From Ottelia alismoides (lineage: Eukaryota > Streptophyta > Magnoliopsida > Alismatales > Hydrocharitaceae), in the NCBI GenBank assembly GCA_037367405.1, contig JAZKJV010002612.1, positions 186,001 through 250,000 on the forward strand: 64,000 nt of DNA, read 5' to 3'. Below are positions 1 through 11,771 of this stretch, piece by piece; the stretch's first letter is position 1, and each line of letters starts with the position of its first letter. A model generated the notes under the pieces. The model was given only the letters and a program-made list of their open reading frames with translations. It was not told the origin of the DNA and did no database searches. The translations under genes were made by a program, and so were the position numbers.

Positions 1-2612
1 GGACGTCTGCGAGGATAGAGACATTGGTTAAAGCTAGAGAGATCGTCAATGTTTGGAAGTTGGAAGTCGGAGGTTAGGAATGAAGAGCAATGGTGGTTTG
101 ATCAAGCATGATACAATGTCCAAGAGAAGCCACATGTGAATCACGTGAGGGAGGAGTGAGGAGAGATGGGGGAAGGCAGAATCGCTTAATGCCATTGGAT
201 CAAAGTTGATCCAACAACCCAGATCAAGGGTGCAAGAGGACAAAGTGCTTTGACCAGACAAGTGTGGGTTTGACTTGCACTGTGAGGTTGACCAGTTAGA
301 GCTGGGCACGTGGACCATTGACCAATGCATAAAATGAAGAAAAATAAAAAAAATAACAAATGACCTCAAATGCAAACACGACCAAAATAAAAATGTAGAT
401 CTAAATGTGCTCTACAATGTTAAGAACGCAAATGCAAATTGACTCAACTGTGAGATACACATTTTTAGGTGATATTATATATATAATATCATTTTTCAGG
501 TTTGTATTTTTTGGTTTTCTGTGGATCCAAAAATTAAACATGATGTAAAATAATGCAGGAAACACAAAGGCTATTTTTTTGGATTTTTTAAGAGTTAATA
601 AAAGATCGAAATAAATTAGAGAAGTGGGTCTTATACATGTGAATTAAGTAAAGGAGCTCAAGTCAGAATGTATATTTTTCTTTTCTTTTTGATTTTTTTG
701 GATTTTAATTTTTATGTAATAAATTAGATCATGAAATGAAATAAATAAATAAAAATAAATAAAAAAGAGTCAAATATATACATGTAATAACGTGTTAAAG
801 ATCAGTAAATATATACAATATACATTATATCTCAAAACTCATATTTCACAAATGAACTATGATTCTTTTGAATTTAGTCTATACATTAATTCAAAAGTGA
901 GTAGAGTAAATTTGACATTGTGTGAGAGAGATATTCTCATTTATAGCTTTTTATCTTGGAATTAAGGTTTGGGTTTATTTTAAATGTGTGTGTGTTAGTA
1001 TGAATTAGTTTTGTGTCATTTGGAGTTAGGATGTTTTAAATATATGTGTGTGTGTGTATTAGTATAAATTAGTATTTTTATTATTTTTTAGGAGTGTTCA
1101 TTAATTACTATTAATGAAATGTATACAATGGAATTAGTTTTGTGTCATTTGGAATTAGGATGAATTAATTAAAAATAGGTGAAGTTAGGTTAAATATTTA
1201 CACGTGGAAGTGAAGGCAGTATAAAATGCTAATTTACGTAAATTATTTACATGTGCATGAATGTTAATTTTGAGATATAAACATGTGAATGCACCTAATT
1301 ACTTGGGATGGAACTCTATTTTCAGCTAATAGAGTGATGAATCACACATTCATCAGAGGGTCTCATCCTCGAGCTTGGGGCGGAGGGGTTAGGTAGCGAA
1401 GGAGGAGGTGAAAGAGAGGTATGAAGGAAAAAGGTTAGGGCTCTCAAAAAATTACACTTGTACCCTTCTCTTTTTCATTTTAGTTACACATGTTCTTTTC
1501 ACATAACATATATTTGGGAGGGGAATGGGCGGCAACTATTCCAAGGGATACAACTGTTAATCACCCAAGAAAATAGGGACACACATGATAGTGAAAAAAA
1601 GGGAGGAGCATAATTATAATTGCATAATGTTAGAGGAGCACAGCAGTAAAAAAACCCATTTTTATGATGATACGAAACTCTTCGGCTTACGCCGAAAAAA
1701 TAACAATATTATATCCCTGCAAAAGATAAAGGAAAACATACATCAACCAATAGGGTAATGATCATTCCCTTCTCACCCCCCCCAACATGTCATCTCTTTT
1801 TTAAGGAGTCCAAGCTGTGATGTCAAAGATAGCATGTGATATGACTGTCCCTCTTCTCCTCTTTGCAGATCCCAATGGCACTCTTCTTGTCTTCTCCTCT
1901 TCCTCTGCATTGCCGATCCCAAGGTCTCGTTCGTCACTGCCATCTTCTGCCCATTGCCGATCCCAACATAAATTCCAAATACATATCGAAGCAGAAAAAG
2001 ACACTTCAGAGCTTCTGATCCAACACTGTTGAACTCTCTTTCTGAGTTCGTTCTCACCTGCTTGGACATGCATGGTCGATTTTCGGTTTGTTTGGGTTCG
2101 TGGGATCCCAATGCCGATGTGTGGAAAAGCAGAGGTCCCAAATTCAAAGATGGGACATGTTGCTGCTGTTGGCTTATATTATATATACCAGTTAACGAAA
2201 GCTACACTTCAATGGCCCCATGCAAAAGCCTATTGCTGCCTCAGACAAGACCGAATGCCCTTGATAATCAGACCTACGCACATCCATACAAACATGTCTA
2301 CATATTTACGTTCCCGACGTGTAGGTCTACATTTTTAAATCGCTCACATGTCTTGTACAATTTGCGTACAGGATTTTGAAATGAATGTCCTTGTAATTAG
2401 TTTTCAGCAAGACCTTGATGCTTTCAGCTATAATTGCCATCTCATAATCAGAACCGCTGACTATCAAAGCTGTCAGATTGAAGGAAGATGGATCAGGCGC
2501 GAGGTTATTCCCCCAACTCAATTTTCCATGACTTCCAGGTCGATCATACAGCAAGATTCCCTTCTTCAATCCAACAATCCATCGGATGTCTAAATTCAAA
2601 TACCTGTGTAGA
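1..2612. other. AT-rich stretch without a recognised gene
   Basis: No family was recognised. A short GT run lies near 1045-1056. Around 1683-1698 is a small perfect hairpin (TTCGGC, four bases, GCCGAA) of unknown meaning. From about 1760 to 2590 base composition is more balanced. A minus-strand reading frame at 2327-2599 is open for 90 residues right up to the Mutator-like element at 2622, so it could be an exon fragment, but I could not identify it. Confidence 0.4.
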
Positions 2613-2621
2613 TTAATAATA

Positions 2622-2734
2622 GGGTTTTTATCACTTGTGTCCCTCCGAGATCTTGCAATTTCATTTATTTCCCTATCTTTTTGGTAATATCAGTTATGCC
2701 TCTCACTTCTTGCTAATTTATCACTTGTGCCTCT
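2622..2734 (+). repeat. left terminal inverted repeat of Mutator-like element
   Basis: Pairs with 3780-3893 on the opposite strand with only scattered mismatches; similarity stops at CACTTGTGCC on both sides. Confidence 0.88.
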
Positions 2735-3779
2735 CGAGTTAGTGACCGTCCATAACCAACACAAACGGACGTTAACTTCAAGGACATAGATGTAATTAAA
2801 TTTAAAACAAAGGACAGAAAAGTCCTCCTCCTCCGTCTTCTTCCTCCCTTCTCTTCCTCCTCTCCCATCTTCTTCCTCTTCCTCTTCTCCCCATCCTCGG
2901 CCACCCGCACCTCCCCTCCCTCCCCCCCCCACCTCGCCAGCCGCCATCAGCAGCTGCGACCCACCTCGCCCAGGCCCGTACGACGTCGAACGGAGGATGG
3001 ACCCACCTCTTCCACCAGTCCCCATGCCCCTGCCTCCTCCCCCCGCCACCCCCGCATCCCACCTCCCGCTTCTCCTCCCCCTGGGCCTGCCCCCGCCACC
3101 CCCACCACTCCCGCGCCCCCCTTCCATTGCTCCTCCCCGCACCCCTGCCCCCGTCGCCCCCGCTGCCCCCGCCGCCCCCGCCCCCTCCTCCCGCTGCTCC
3201 TCCCCCCGCCCCTGCCCCCGCCGCCCCCACCACCCGCAGCCTCACACCGCCCCGCACCACGCCCCAGCGCCTCCGCCACCCCTCCCGCGGCCCATGCCGC
3301 CCCGCGGGACTCACACCCCCGCACCCCACCTCGCACCGGCCCTCGCACTATCGCCCTGCCTCCATGGCCCCCTGGCCCCGTGCTGCCTCCTCCTCTCGCG
3401 TGTGGCCGAAGTTCTCCAGCGATCGCAACCCTAGCCGCCTATTCCGAGCTGCCCCATGCTTCCCCCTCCCCTGCTTCAGTGTGTATTAAGAGAAGATAAA
3501 TTTTTGACTAATTGATTTATAAAAAGTCACCAAAAAATCAATAAAATTCATCGTTTGATCTGTAACGAGTGATATATCCGTGAAAATGTAAAAATTTTAG
3601 AGATTCGATGGATGCATGAAGGTGTCACTAAGAGAAAGAAATTATGAAGAGAAGGGAAGAAATACAAATGGAGGAGGGAGAAGATGAGGAAGATGTCTGG
3701 ACAATAATACCCCTCTTAACTGCACCAAGGTTTGAAAAAACCACATGATTAAGTCAATTCATTGATGGTCAATCTAACG

Positions 3780-3893
3780 GAAGGGCACAAGTGATAAATT
3801 AGCAAGAAGTGAGGGGCACAACTGATATTACCAAAAAGATAGGGGCATAACTGAAATTGCGAGATCTCGGAGGGGCACAAGTGATAAAAACCC
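3780..3893 (-). repeat. right terminal inverted repeat of Mutator-like element
   Basis: Reverse complement of 2622-2734; followed directly by the second copy of the 9-bp duplication at 3894-3902. Confidence 0.88.
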
Positions 3894-3902
3894 TTAATAA
3901 TA

Positions 3903-4652
3903 AGTCCTTAAAGTGTGTTTGGTGCAACATAAAACTTAATCTTTTAGCATGAGCTCCAGTGCTCATTAGTGCTTTTATGGTAAAGGTCTAAGATAATCAG
4001 GGAAAAGGAATTATCAGATATGAAGATATCTACTTGATTCTTAGGCTGAAAAGATACAGAAGGCAACTATTATTTTGAATGGAATTCCACGTAAAGTCTT
4101 TCTTTCTGGGTTTCTTTTTACGATATTTTGGATAGTAGAAGTGATTGCATGCATCAAATCAGTATCATGCATCGCTGTCCACGCGATATTGTTCCATCGA
4201 GTCGGTCTTCTCCAAATTATGGTAACTATTTGGTGTACAGATCCAACGGGACAATGTGGTGGGGCTCATAATCATATATAGAGACCGGCTCCTCTGCTTT
4301 ACAAGCAGAATCTGCTGCTCATGTTGAGCCGTTCGATCAAGATTAAGCAGTTCACAAATCTAGATTTTGGTGATCCTTTACATCTGAACTATTCGATCAT
4401 ATCGAATGGCTCCAACGGTACAACAGACCTTTGCAGTACAACAGAAGATCTTATCTGTCATATATGGCATCTTCTCCAAGTTGGATGGTTTGCATGTCAT
4501 GTGAGTCGAATTAATGCTTTTGTGGTATTACTTATGCTTGGTATTTGGACGTAATAAGTATATTTAGAGGTTATTTTTTGGTAAATAGCTAAGCAGCAAT
4601 TAATTTAATTTAACCAATGTGCCCCATCAGAAAGCAGAAAAGATTGAGGGAT
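3903..4652. other. intergenic stretch
   Basis: No recognised gene or repeat. Open frames of 68 and 77 codons at 4075-4281 and 4321-4554 show no known domain and are treated as chance. Confidence 0.4.
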
Positions 4653-4657
4653 CGTCT

Positions 4658-4982
4658 TGTTAGAAAATAGGAAGAGGAAGCGGAATGATAAAAAGAGTTA
4701 AGAACAAGAACATCAACATGGGAACACCATGATTTTACGTGGAATCCTACTCCGTGAGGAGCAGGATAAAACCACGGGAGAAGCCCTCAGCGGGGCATAT
4801 TTTGCATTGCTTTTTCTCAATGATTACATGAGGTCCGGGGCTCCTTATATAGCCTTTCCAGAGCCTCCAAGTCCCACCACTGGTCCATGTGGGACTAACA
4901 CTGGATGGGGTAAATGGATCTTCTCCAGGATCCATTTACCCTGCTACAACTCAATATGGGCGCACAACCAAATACTCCAACA
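4658..4982 (-). repeat. 3-prime LTR of non-autonomous LTR element
   Basis: 325 bp, TG to CA termini, about 90 percent like 7071-7401 by eye. On the minus strand it contains GGCTATATAAGGAGCCC, a probable TATA region. Confidence 0.88.
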
Positions 4983-5163
4983 CTCTCCCTCAAGCTGGAG
5001 TATGCAATGCTCAACTTGGACAAAAAGAAATAAACTCAACTCAACGCTACAGGACACTACGGACAATATCAACCCAACGCGCACATTGCTGCAGTCGAGG
5101 ACGTTGCTTCTCATGCCGTGCAGGTGAGGAGGACGAACACGCTGGAGTATGAGTCAACTGAAT

Positions 5164-5373
5164 CTCCTCGTCGGAGAGCATGTGCTCTGAACTGCACTTG
5201 TCAGAGTCACTGCAACCTGAAAATGAGTCTCCTCTTCGGAGTATGCCACAATAATGTGGACAACTGCTCCATCTCTGAAAAGGGTCGAACTGAAAAAGGC
5301 CGTGGTTGTGCAATCCTCTTCGGAGTCCACGGTTGCTGGAGAATGGAGTCTGAAAATAGTCTCCTCGTCGGAG
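5164..5373. repeat. interspersed small palindromes inside LTR element
   Basis: CTCCTCGTCGGAG or CTCCTCTTCGGAG recurs at 5164-5176, 5229-5241, 5313-5325 (first base changed) and 5361-5373, each able to form a 4-bp stem. Weaker relatives follow near 5608 and 5640. The spacing is about 50-85 bp and the words TCTGAA and CTGAAAA recur between them. They lie in the region just inside the 3-prime LTR. Confidence 0.7.
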
Positions 5374-6308
5374 AACTGGATCTCTCCCATCAGGCTCACA
5401 GAATGGTGTACTACTCTGGTGTACCTATGATACCACATGAAAACCATTACCAACATGGCATAGGGAATGATCCTCTATTGTGGAGTCCGTATGCCTCACA
5501 TGAAATTCTGGCCTACAAAATAAGAATAATGATGGGGACCTCGAACAAATGATGGAAACATATGCTCATCTGAAAATGACTGCAAACTCGTGCGTGTCTG
5601 AAACAGGAGTCTCTCTCTGGAGATCTCGAAAATGTACCTCTCATCTTGGAGTGCCTCGATCTTGGACTCTGACCAATCTGTCGAGTCTGAACAACTGCGC
5701 ATCAAACTGGGACTCGGAATCCGATTGTCGAGTCTGAATCTTGCGCATGAAGAATTTTCATTTGAAAAACCGTAAAGTCTGAACAACTGGTTGGCCTGGA
5801 ATCTAACATCTGCATCTGAATCATGGAACAGACCTGTGACTCTACATAATACTCCCCATTTCTCCCATACTTGTCGGAAAATGAATATCGACAAAGTTGG
5901 GAGAAGACAAAATAAATGGGGACAAAACATCACTTAAAAAAACTTCTTACGGCTTTTTCTTTTCTTTTTTTTAAGCCGTCATTTTTTTGTAAGCCATCCA
6001 TTTTTTTTCCAGCTTTTCTTTTTTTGGAAAAATTTTGTGTACGACTTTTTTGTACGCGTCTCTTTTCATTTTTTTTAAATGCAAACTTCAGCCTCCTTTT
6101 TTTTAAATCAGGACCTTACCTTTTTTTTAATATACGGCTCCTCTTGGGCTTTACAATAAAAATACCCCTATATTTTTTAACCGTTAGCCCATTTAGGCCT
6201 TTCTCGCTCTCCCCCTTCATAGCCTCTATTTGGTCTTTAAATATATTTTTTTTTAAAAAACCCTGTCGATGGCCTTAGGGTTCCCATCGGGGGAAGGAAC
6301 CGTTAGCT

Positions 6309-6956
6309 TCAAAGGGACGCCGCCATCAAGGCATGGAGAGGAGCCGCTGGAAGCAGAGGAGCCGCCTGCGACATGCCGCCTCCAGGCTTGCTGGAGAAGA
6401 TGGTGAGGGCGCCGCTGCCGCTTGGACTGGAGAGGAGCTCGCGCGCAGGAGGGCTCGACGTTGCTTGGATGTGCAGGGTGGTGCGAGGCCAGGAGATGTG
6501 ACCTGGAGGTCCTGCTGCGAGAAACGGAGGAGGCGCACGGAAGAGGCTCCGCCTGGAGCCATTTGCGCATGGAGGTTCCGCGCGAAACTTAGATGCATAA
6601 CATGAAGGGACCCCCACGTAGATATGGTGCACCGCCTGCGTTGTAGGCTGCTTTTGGAGGTGCACGGCTCCTGCTGCTGCCGCCAGCAGCCTGGAGCTCA
6701 CCGCGGAGTTGCCGTCTGAGAAGATGGGTCTTTCTACTGGAGCGCCGATGGGAGCTCGAAGCAGCGCCATGCCTGGGAAGGAGTGCCGCCATCGCAAGGG
6801 ATGCGCCTGGGAAGGGCACGCCGCCTGCGACCTGGAGGATGCACGCAAGGAGGAGGAGGTGCGCTCTCCGCCTGGAGATGCCAGGGAGACAACAACCTGG
6901 TGGTGCGTCATGGCCTGGTGTTGCAGCCATTCCACCTTGATGATGCCAATGAACAT
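6309..6956 (-). other. GC-rich open frame inside LTR element, unrecognised
   Basis: A 215-codon frame in a GC-rich island, near the 5-prime end of the element on its own strand. The sequence is rich in Ala, Pro, Ser and Gly and built partly from repeated words such as GCCGCCTGCGAC. No gag, enzyme or host domain was recognised. Other frames over the same island are also open, so this is probably compositional. Confidence 0.3.
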
Positions 6957-7053
6957 TTAGGGTTTAAAATAAAAACCTTAGAAAACAGAACATAATAATC
7001 TTCGACCATAAAGAATCTTGAACAAATAATGAACTTGAAATCCTCAAGAATCT

Positions 7054-7070
7054 AACCCGCTCTGATATCA
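7054..7070 (-). other. primer binding site (tRNA-Met type)
   Basis: On the minus strand TGATATCAGAGCGGGTT directly follows the 5-prime LTR; one mismatch to the usual TGGTATCAGAGC. Confidence 0.8.
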
Positions 7071-7401
7071 TGTTAGAAAATAGTAGAAAATAGGAAGAGG
7101 AAGTGGAATGATAAAACAGAGCTAAGAACACCAACATGGGAACACCATGATTTTACGTGGAACCCTACTCCGTGAGGAGCGGGATGAAACCACAAAAGAA
7201 GCCCTCAACGAGGCATATTTTGCATTGCTTTTTCTCAATGATTACAATAGGTCTGGGGCTCTTTATATAGCCTTTCCAGAGCCTCCAAGTCCCACCACTG
7301 GTCCATGTATGACTAAACACTGGATGTGGTAAATGGATCTTCTCCAGGATCCATTTATCCTGCTACAACTCAATATGGGCGCACAACCAAATACTCCAAT
7401 A
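7071..7401 (-). repeat. 5-prime LTR of non-autonomous LTR element
   Basis: 331 bp copy of 4658-4982; starts with a short local duplication of AAAATAG. Its outer end reads CCAATA instead of CCAACA, a point change at the terminus. Confidence 0.88.
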
Positions 7402-7617
7402 CGTCTTACTAAGATTCTTCTTCTTCTTTCCGAAGATCATTTCAAGGGAAACGGGGACTCCTTCTTGAGACTGAAGTCAGTTAGATCCCAAATTAATCAA
7501 CTCCTCAAGTGCTTAATCCAAAGTTTTTCAAGTTAGCAGTCAACTCAGTATTTTGTGAATATTTTTCGTGTAAGACTGCTCTGGGATGTTGCATCTGCCG
7601 TTTGTCGTTTTAAAAAT

Positions 7618-7986
7618 GAGTTTAATGGGACAGCCCCCTGGGCAGCCAACAATAGCTGCCCCGTGTCGTTTTCGGTATTTTTTGTTTTTTTTTTTGAAAA
7701 ATATCGTCATGTATATTCATCCCTATATCCATCACATATGTCATTCGAATTTCGTCAGAAACAGAGACTCCTACGGCCTCCATCGAGATAGTGTCGATTT
7801 AAAAAATCATGTTACCGTTAAAAAATGACTATCTGGATGAAGGCCGTAGGAGTGTCTGTTTCTGACGAAATTAGAAATGCATATAAGAGGGATATAGGGA
7901 TGAATATATATGACGATATTTTTTTAAAAAAAATAAAAAATACCGAAAACGGCGTGGGGGCAACCATGTCCAGCCCCATTAAACTC
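7618..7986. mobile_element. foldback MITE, copy 1 (9-bp duplication family)
   Basis: A near-perfect 369-bp palindrome: the left half (GAGTTTAATGGGACAGCC, then GTCAGAAACAGAGACTCCTA) returns inverted on the right. The loop is about 50 bp around 7790-7830. Flanking 9-mers TTTAAAAAT (7609-7617) and TCTTAAAAT (7987-7995) agree at 7 of 9 positions. Three further copies occur at about 9366, 51683 and 52095. There is no coding capacity. The size of the duplication suggests Mutator-type transposition. Confidence 0.85.
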
Positions 7987-8202
7987 TCTTAAAATATGGC
8001 TTTGTTTTTGACTCAAGATGGTTTGCTTGCTGAATAAGCACCTGTCAAACTTGAACGAAATGGCTTGTAGAAAATCAAGCATGCGCGTACGCTCTTAAAA
8101 CAAACGTGGCAGCTCACGCAAGTTATGTTTATTGTGGTTAGGAAGCGATTACAGTAAAACATATATGCAATTAGGGAGAAATAAAACGAATAATGGAAGG
8201 AG

Positions 8203-8207
8203 AAAAA
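8203..8207 (-). terminator. RNA polymerase III terminator of tRNA-Glu
   Basis: Run of five T on the minus strand 12 nt beyond the tRNA 3-prime end. Confidence 0.75.
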
Positions 8208-8219
8208 TAATATTGTAAT

Positions 8220-8291
8220 TCCGTTGCCGGGACTCGAACCCGGGTCTCTCGGGTGAGAGCCGAGTATCCTAACCAACTAGACTACAACGGA
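8220..8291 (-). tRNA. tRNA-Glu (anticodon CTC)
   Basis: The minus strand folds as a 72-nt cloverleaf: acceptor TCCGTTG paired with CAACGGA, D-arm with GTTGG, anticodon stem CTCGG/CCGAG, loop CTCTCAC with anticodon CTC, and T-arm CCGGG-TTCGAGT-CCCGG. Both internal promoter boxes are intact. CAA lies just before the 5-prime end, as is usual for plant nuclear tRNA genes, and a T5 run follows downstream. No intron and no mismatch in the stems were seen. It decodes GAG codons in cytosolic translation. Neighbours are mobile elements, so it stands alone. Confidence 0.95.
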
Positions 8292-9037
8292 TTGCTATTT
8301 CCGAGTGTATTTACGTAACAAGATGTTCACGCATTCTAGATTTTAAAGTAAATTCCAATCCAGATAAAACCTAAGCTTACTTTTAAGTATTAAAATTTCA
8401 GCCTAATTTTTACTAGACTTTTTTTTAAAAATTAATTTAGATAAGAGCCCTTAGTCATAGAATCTTATTTCTATATGAACTCCGAATGTGAAAAGAATCT
8501 TAGATGTCCTTTTGCCAATTTTTGGTTAATGCATATTTAAGCCTCTCCCCAAGCGAGTGCACTCTCACCTCCTTCCCAACATTGCCTCAACCGCCTCCTT
8601 GCGTCGGTGTCCTATGCTCATTCCTTTGCTCCTTATGTTGCTCTACCTCCAACACCTACGTTGCAACTTGATCTTACCTCTTCATCGCTCGTCGATTTCC
8701 CTCTCTTCGCCAACTTCGATCCATCCTCACTCAGTCTACATTTCTTATTTTACCAACTATTAACGATGGTTGGGAAATTTCAGTCCTTATGCTCTGCTCG
8801 AACTCAACTCCGTCAACCAACTGGCTCGGTTCAATAAGCAATGGAATCTAATAAAAAAACCCTTCAAAGTCGATCACCTATCAAGTCAACTTGTGTCAAG
8901 CCTTACTAGCCACTTTAATTCTCCCCTCAATAGCTTGATTAACTTAAATGTGTGCATGCAAGTGTGTATGTATGGAGGTGAGGTACGACGGTGTAAACAC
9001 ATACACGTATATATACAATAGTCCTATATTACCAATA
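8292..9037. other. intergenic stretch
   Basis: No recognised gene. Short open frames at 8557-8837 carry no domain. Confidence 0.4.
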
Positions 9038-9045
9038 CCCACAGG

Positions 9046-9874
9046 TAGGGATGCAAACGGATGAATACATATGCGGATATAGATATTACCGCATCTTTTT
9101 CTATTTTTAATATGAATACGGATATTGAAGGATAATAAAACTATTTTTCCATATCCTTAAAAACGGATACGGATGTAAAATAGATATTGATCGCATACGA
9201 GTAATGTTAAAAATATTCTATAGAATCGACTTAAATATATATGAATTGGATGGGAAACACATGATATAAATTTATTAAATGTGTTTATATCATAAAAATT
9301 ATACAAATATAGTAAAAGAAGATATAGAATTATATTATATATGGTTAAAAATAACGGTTATGTGGAGATGCCCATACTCCCATTTTGCGGTATTTTTTAT
9401 TTTTTTTCAAAAATATCATCATGTATATTCATCTATATATCTCTCCTATATGTTACTCAAATTTCGTCAGAAACAGAGGCTTATATGCCCTCCATCTAGA
9501 GCATGTACGATTACAACAATTCTAATACCGTTAAAACTACTTGTTCTAGATGAAAAGCATAAGAGTTTTTGTTTCTGACAAAATTCAAACAGCATATAGG
9601 AGAGAGATATCAATGAATACACATGGTCGTATTTTTAAAAAAATAAAAAAAATGCGAAAAATGGGATGAGGTCAACATCATTTTTTCCTAAAAATAAATC
9701 CATGATTATATTTATATATAAAAAAGGATATATAGATACAGATGTTTGTGGATATCAAAACAATATCCATATCTATTTTAAACATATACATATGTCAAAA
9801 TCTATATAAAACGAATACAATGACAGATCAGATACGGATATATCCATAACTGTGTGCATCTCTACGCACCTCTA
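9046..9874. mobile_element. hAT-type non-autonomous element
   Basis: The left end TAGGGATGCAAACGG and right end ...TGCATCTCTACGCACCTCTA form short inverted termini. Flanking 8-mers CCCACAGG (9038-9045) and CGCACAGG (9875-9882) agree at 7 of 8. Both subterminal zones are full of GGATA and TATCC words (for example GGATACGGAT), the usual hAT pattern of repeated transposase-binding sites. There is no transposase. A foldback MITE lies inside. Confidence 0.72.
9366..9690. mobile_element. foldback MITE, copy 2 (diverged, nested)
   Basis: The same palindromic plan as copies at 7618, 51683 and 52095: GTCAGAAACAGAGG on the left and GTTTCTGACAAAATTC on the right around a short loop. It is much more diverged, and its ends are approximate. 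It sits inside the hAT element 9046-9874, so it inserted later than that element. Confidence 0.7.
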
Positions 9875-9882
9875 CGCACAGG

Positions 9883-11763
9883 TGTAACCAAGTTGGTCCT
9901 TGTTTTAATTTTTATGGCAATTTTTAATAACACTCGAGGAAATCACCCGATATGAATATATTCTCGTTCAAATTTTTACTAAATTCGAGGATCATCCTAT
10001 TGATATCAAAAAATTGAAAAATATCAACATTATTGAAATTGACTCCTTCCATATGGACGTCAAGATTGTTTGAATTTTGAATCACATTCCTCTTATTAAT
10101 CTAAATTAAATACTTGCTTTTTCATCTAAAAAGGAAGGTTACAGTGCTAGATTCGACCGCCTTTCATGCATATTAGACTAGTAAAAGGCTTTTCTTATAT
10201 GTTTTTCATCTACAAATTTTCTAGGAAAATTAGGCCGACAGCATCTTAATGTACCAAACCACAGTAGATCATTTTGCTACTAGAACTATTGGAATCTTGA
10301 GTTCGTGCAGTTGAATATCATCTGAGGGGATTTTGCCTTTCTTGACTGAGATTCGGAACGTGTTAACATAACCGACAAGTACATGCCGGATTCTCAATTA
10401 CAGGTTGAGGACTGACTTACCGTTGAGAGTAGATCTAGTGATCAGATTGGGCATTGCTCCCATTGCTGCACTTGAGCTTGGTACGAGTCGATGAGTTTTG
10501 AGAGACAAAACCACTGCATCCCTTTTGATCGACGACGTTTGGTCCCGTATTCTCCTGCCACCTCTGTTTTTGCAGAAGCTATTGTCTACTCCATGTTTTA
10601 TGCTTCTTAATTTGCTGCAAGCAAAAGTTAAAAAAAACTAACCAAATGATCAGTCCTTGAACCGAGATCACTCATCAGAATCAAATCAGCTTTAACCAAC
10701 TATAGCATTAGCTATTTAGTAGACTAGAAAGAATATTGCAGAGGGAATGGCTCAGTTCTCCCATTTGAAAGCTATTTAGTACGTCAAGAAGAAATCATCC
10801 ATATCTATTCTCACCTCTAGGAGATCCACAATCAGAAAGTTGTGATGATTTCATAGTTAAGTACTTGGGATAAGTTGCCTTCAGAAAAGGAAAAGCAGAA
10901 GCTCAATTCGTTCTCTTTCCGATTAAGGGTCACCTCCATCACCCTCCAAACAAATCATCTCCTGCAGACGCAACACGAGGACACCAAAGCATAACATAAG
11001 ATGTCAAACGGAACAATTGAAGCTGAAAACATGATATTTACAAAGCATGGCCAAATTACCAAGACATTACTGCCAATTGAAGTAAATATGAGACTTTTGA
11101 GGCAGCAAGGACAATGAATACGGCAACGTACCCTCCTCGTTCGTGCTCACACCAGCATAATCCTGCTTTTCCTCGAGGGATGTTGTCTTGTTGTGCACCA
11201 GGCACATGTAATGTTATTTACAATCATGCAGTTCTCTCGACAGCAGCTCAATCATGTCAGTCACATTGAGTATCCCCTACAATCCCGCAAGTACTGAGTG
11301 GTAGTGAGAAAAAGCAAATGGCATCAAATGCAGCATGCCATCACTGGGACAGGCATAGAATGGCAGGAGTCAACCCTCAAACTTCTTAATGACAAGATCG
11401 ATTGCACATTTTTCATTTGCAGGAAGACCATCAAGCAGAACAGTAAAATATCGGCAAGCGCTTTAAAGGGTTATTTTCCTTGGAATAGAAAAACTAAAGT
11501 TATAGGAAGGAAAACCAGAAGCTCGATTTTGGAAAGCAGATAGATGTACAAGTACAGCATTCATAAGTACCCATTTAAGAATAAAACAAGATACAGAGGA
11601 ACACTAAGTTGATTTTCCATTACAGATAGATGTACAAGTGAGATGATTTGAAGATGTTTTTCTTCTGGTGCAGAAATAGTCCTCTGCAGGTAAGAGGGGC
11701 CCAGAATTTCAAAGGAGTCTACCATGCATATGAAAGACTAACAAGTGAGACTTTCTCATCTGT
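9883..11763. other. gene-free stretch of about 1.9 kb
   Basis: No domain or repeat recognised. From about 10250 to 11700 base composition is more balanced than in the flanks, so untranslated, intronic or regulatory sequence of the gene ending near 12394 is possible but not shown. Confidence 0.35.
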
Positions 11764-11771
11764 AACGTGAC

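Larger units (their letters stand above)
2622..3893. mobile_element. Mutator-like non-autonomous element (Pack-MULE-like)
   Basis: Terminal inverted repeats of about 113 bp match closely at 2622-2734 and 3780-3893; both ends read GGGTTTTTATCACTTGTG. They are flanked by a perfect 9-bp direct repeat, TTAATAATA, at 2613-2621 and 3894-3902, the size typical of Mutator elements. The interior (about 2820-3480) is very GC-rich and pyrimidine-biased, unlike the AT-rich flanks. It holds a long proline-rich frame but no transposase. Mutator elements of plants often carry such GC-rich gene fragments; the source gene is not recognisable here. Seen: repeats and duplication. Inferred: Pack-MULE class. Confidence 0.88.
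4658..7401 (-). mobile_element. non-autonomous LTR retrotransposon, complete
   Basis: Two direct LTRs (4658-4982 and 7071-7401) begin TGTTAGAAAATAG and end CTCCAACA or CTCCAATA. A perfect 5-bp target duplication, CGTCT, sits at 4653-4657 and 7402-7406. On the minus strand the 5-prime LTR at 7071 is followed by a tRNA-Met-type primer site (TGATATCAGAGCGGGTT, 7054-7070), and the polypurine tract complement lies at 4983-4993. The internal region of about 2.1 kb has no recognisable gag, protease, integrase or reverse transcriptase, so the element depended on a partner. Layout and primer site resemble Copia elements; that assignment is an inference. Confidence 0.9.

Noticed and set aside
1683..1698. 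Perfect 6-bp stem hairpin TTCGGC...GCCGAA
   Set aside because: Checked as a possible Helitron end, but no CTRR terminus or matching 5-prime end is near.
2690..3348. Glycine-rich minus-strand frames
   Set aside because: Antisense of the same C-rich block.
2997..3489. Proline-rich frames of 120-145 codons
   Set aside because: Product of a C-rich low-complexity block inside the Mutator-like element; several overlapping frames are equally open, and no domain is present.
5164..5373. CRISPR-like regular spacing of short repeats
   Set aside because: Repeats are only 13 bp, imperfect, few, and lie inside a plant LTR element; no cas genes.
8013..8276. 87-codon minus-strand frame
   Set aside because: It runs through the tRNA-Glu gene; MVRILGSHPRDPGSSPGN is the usual shadow translation of a tRNA.
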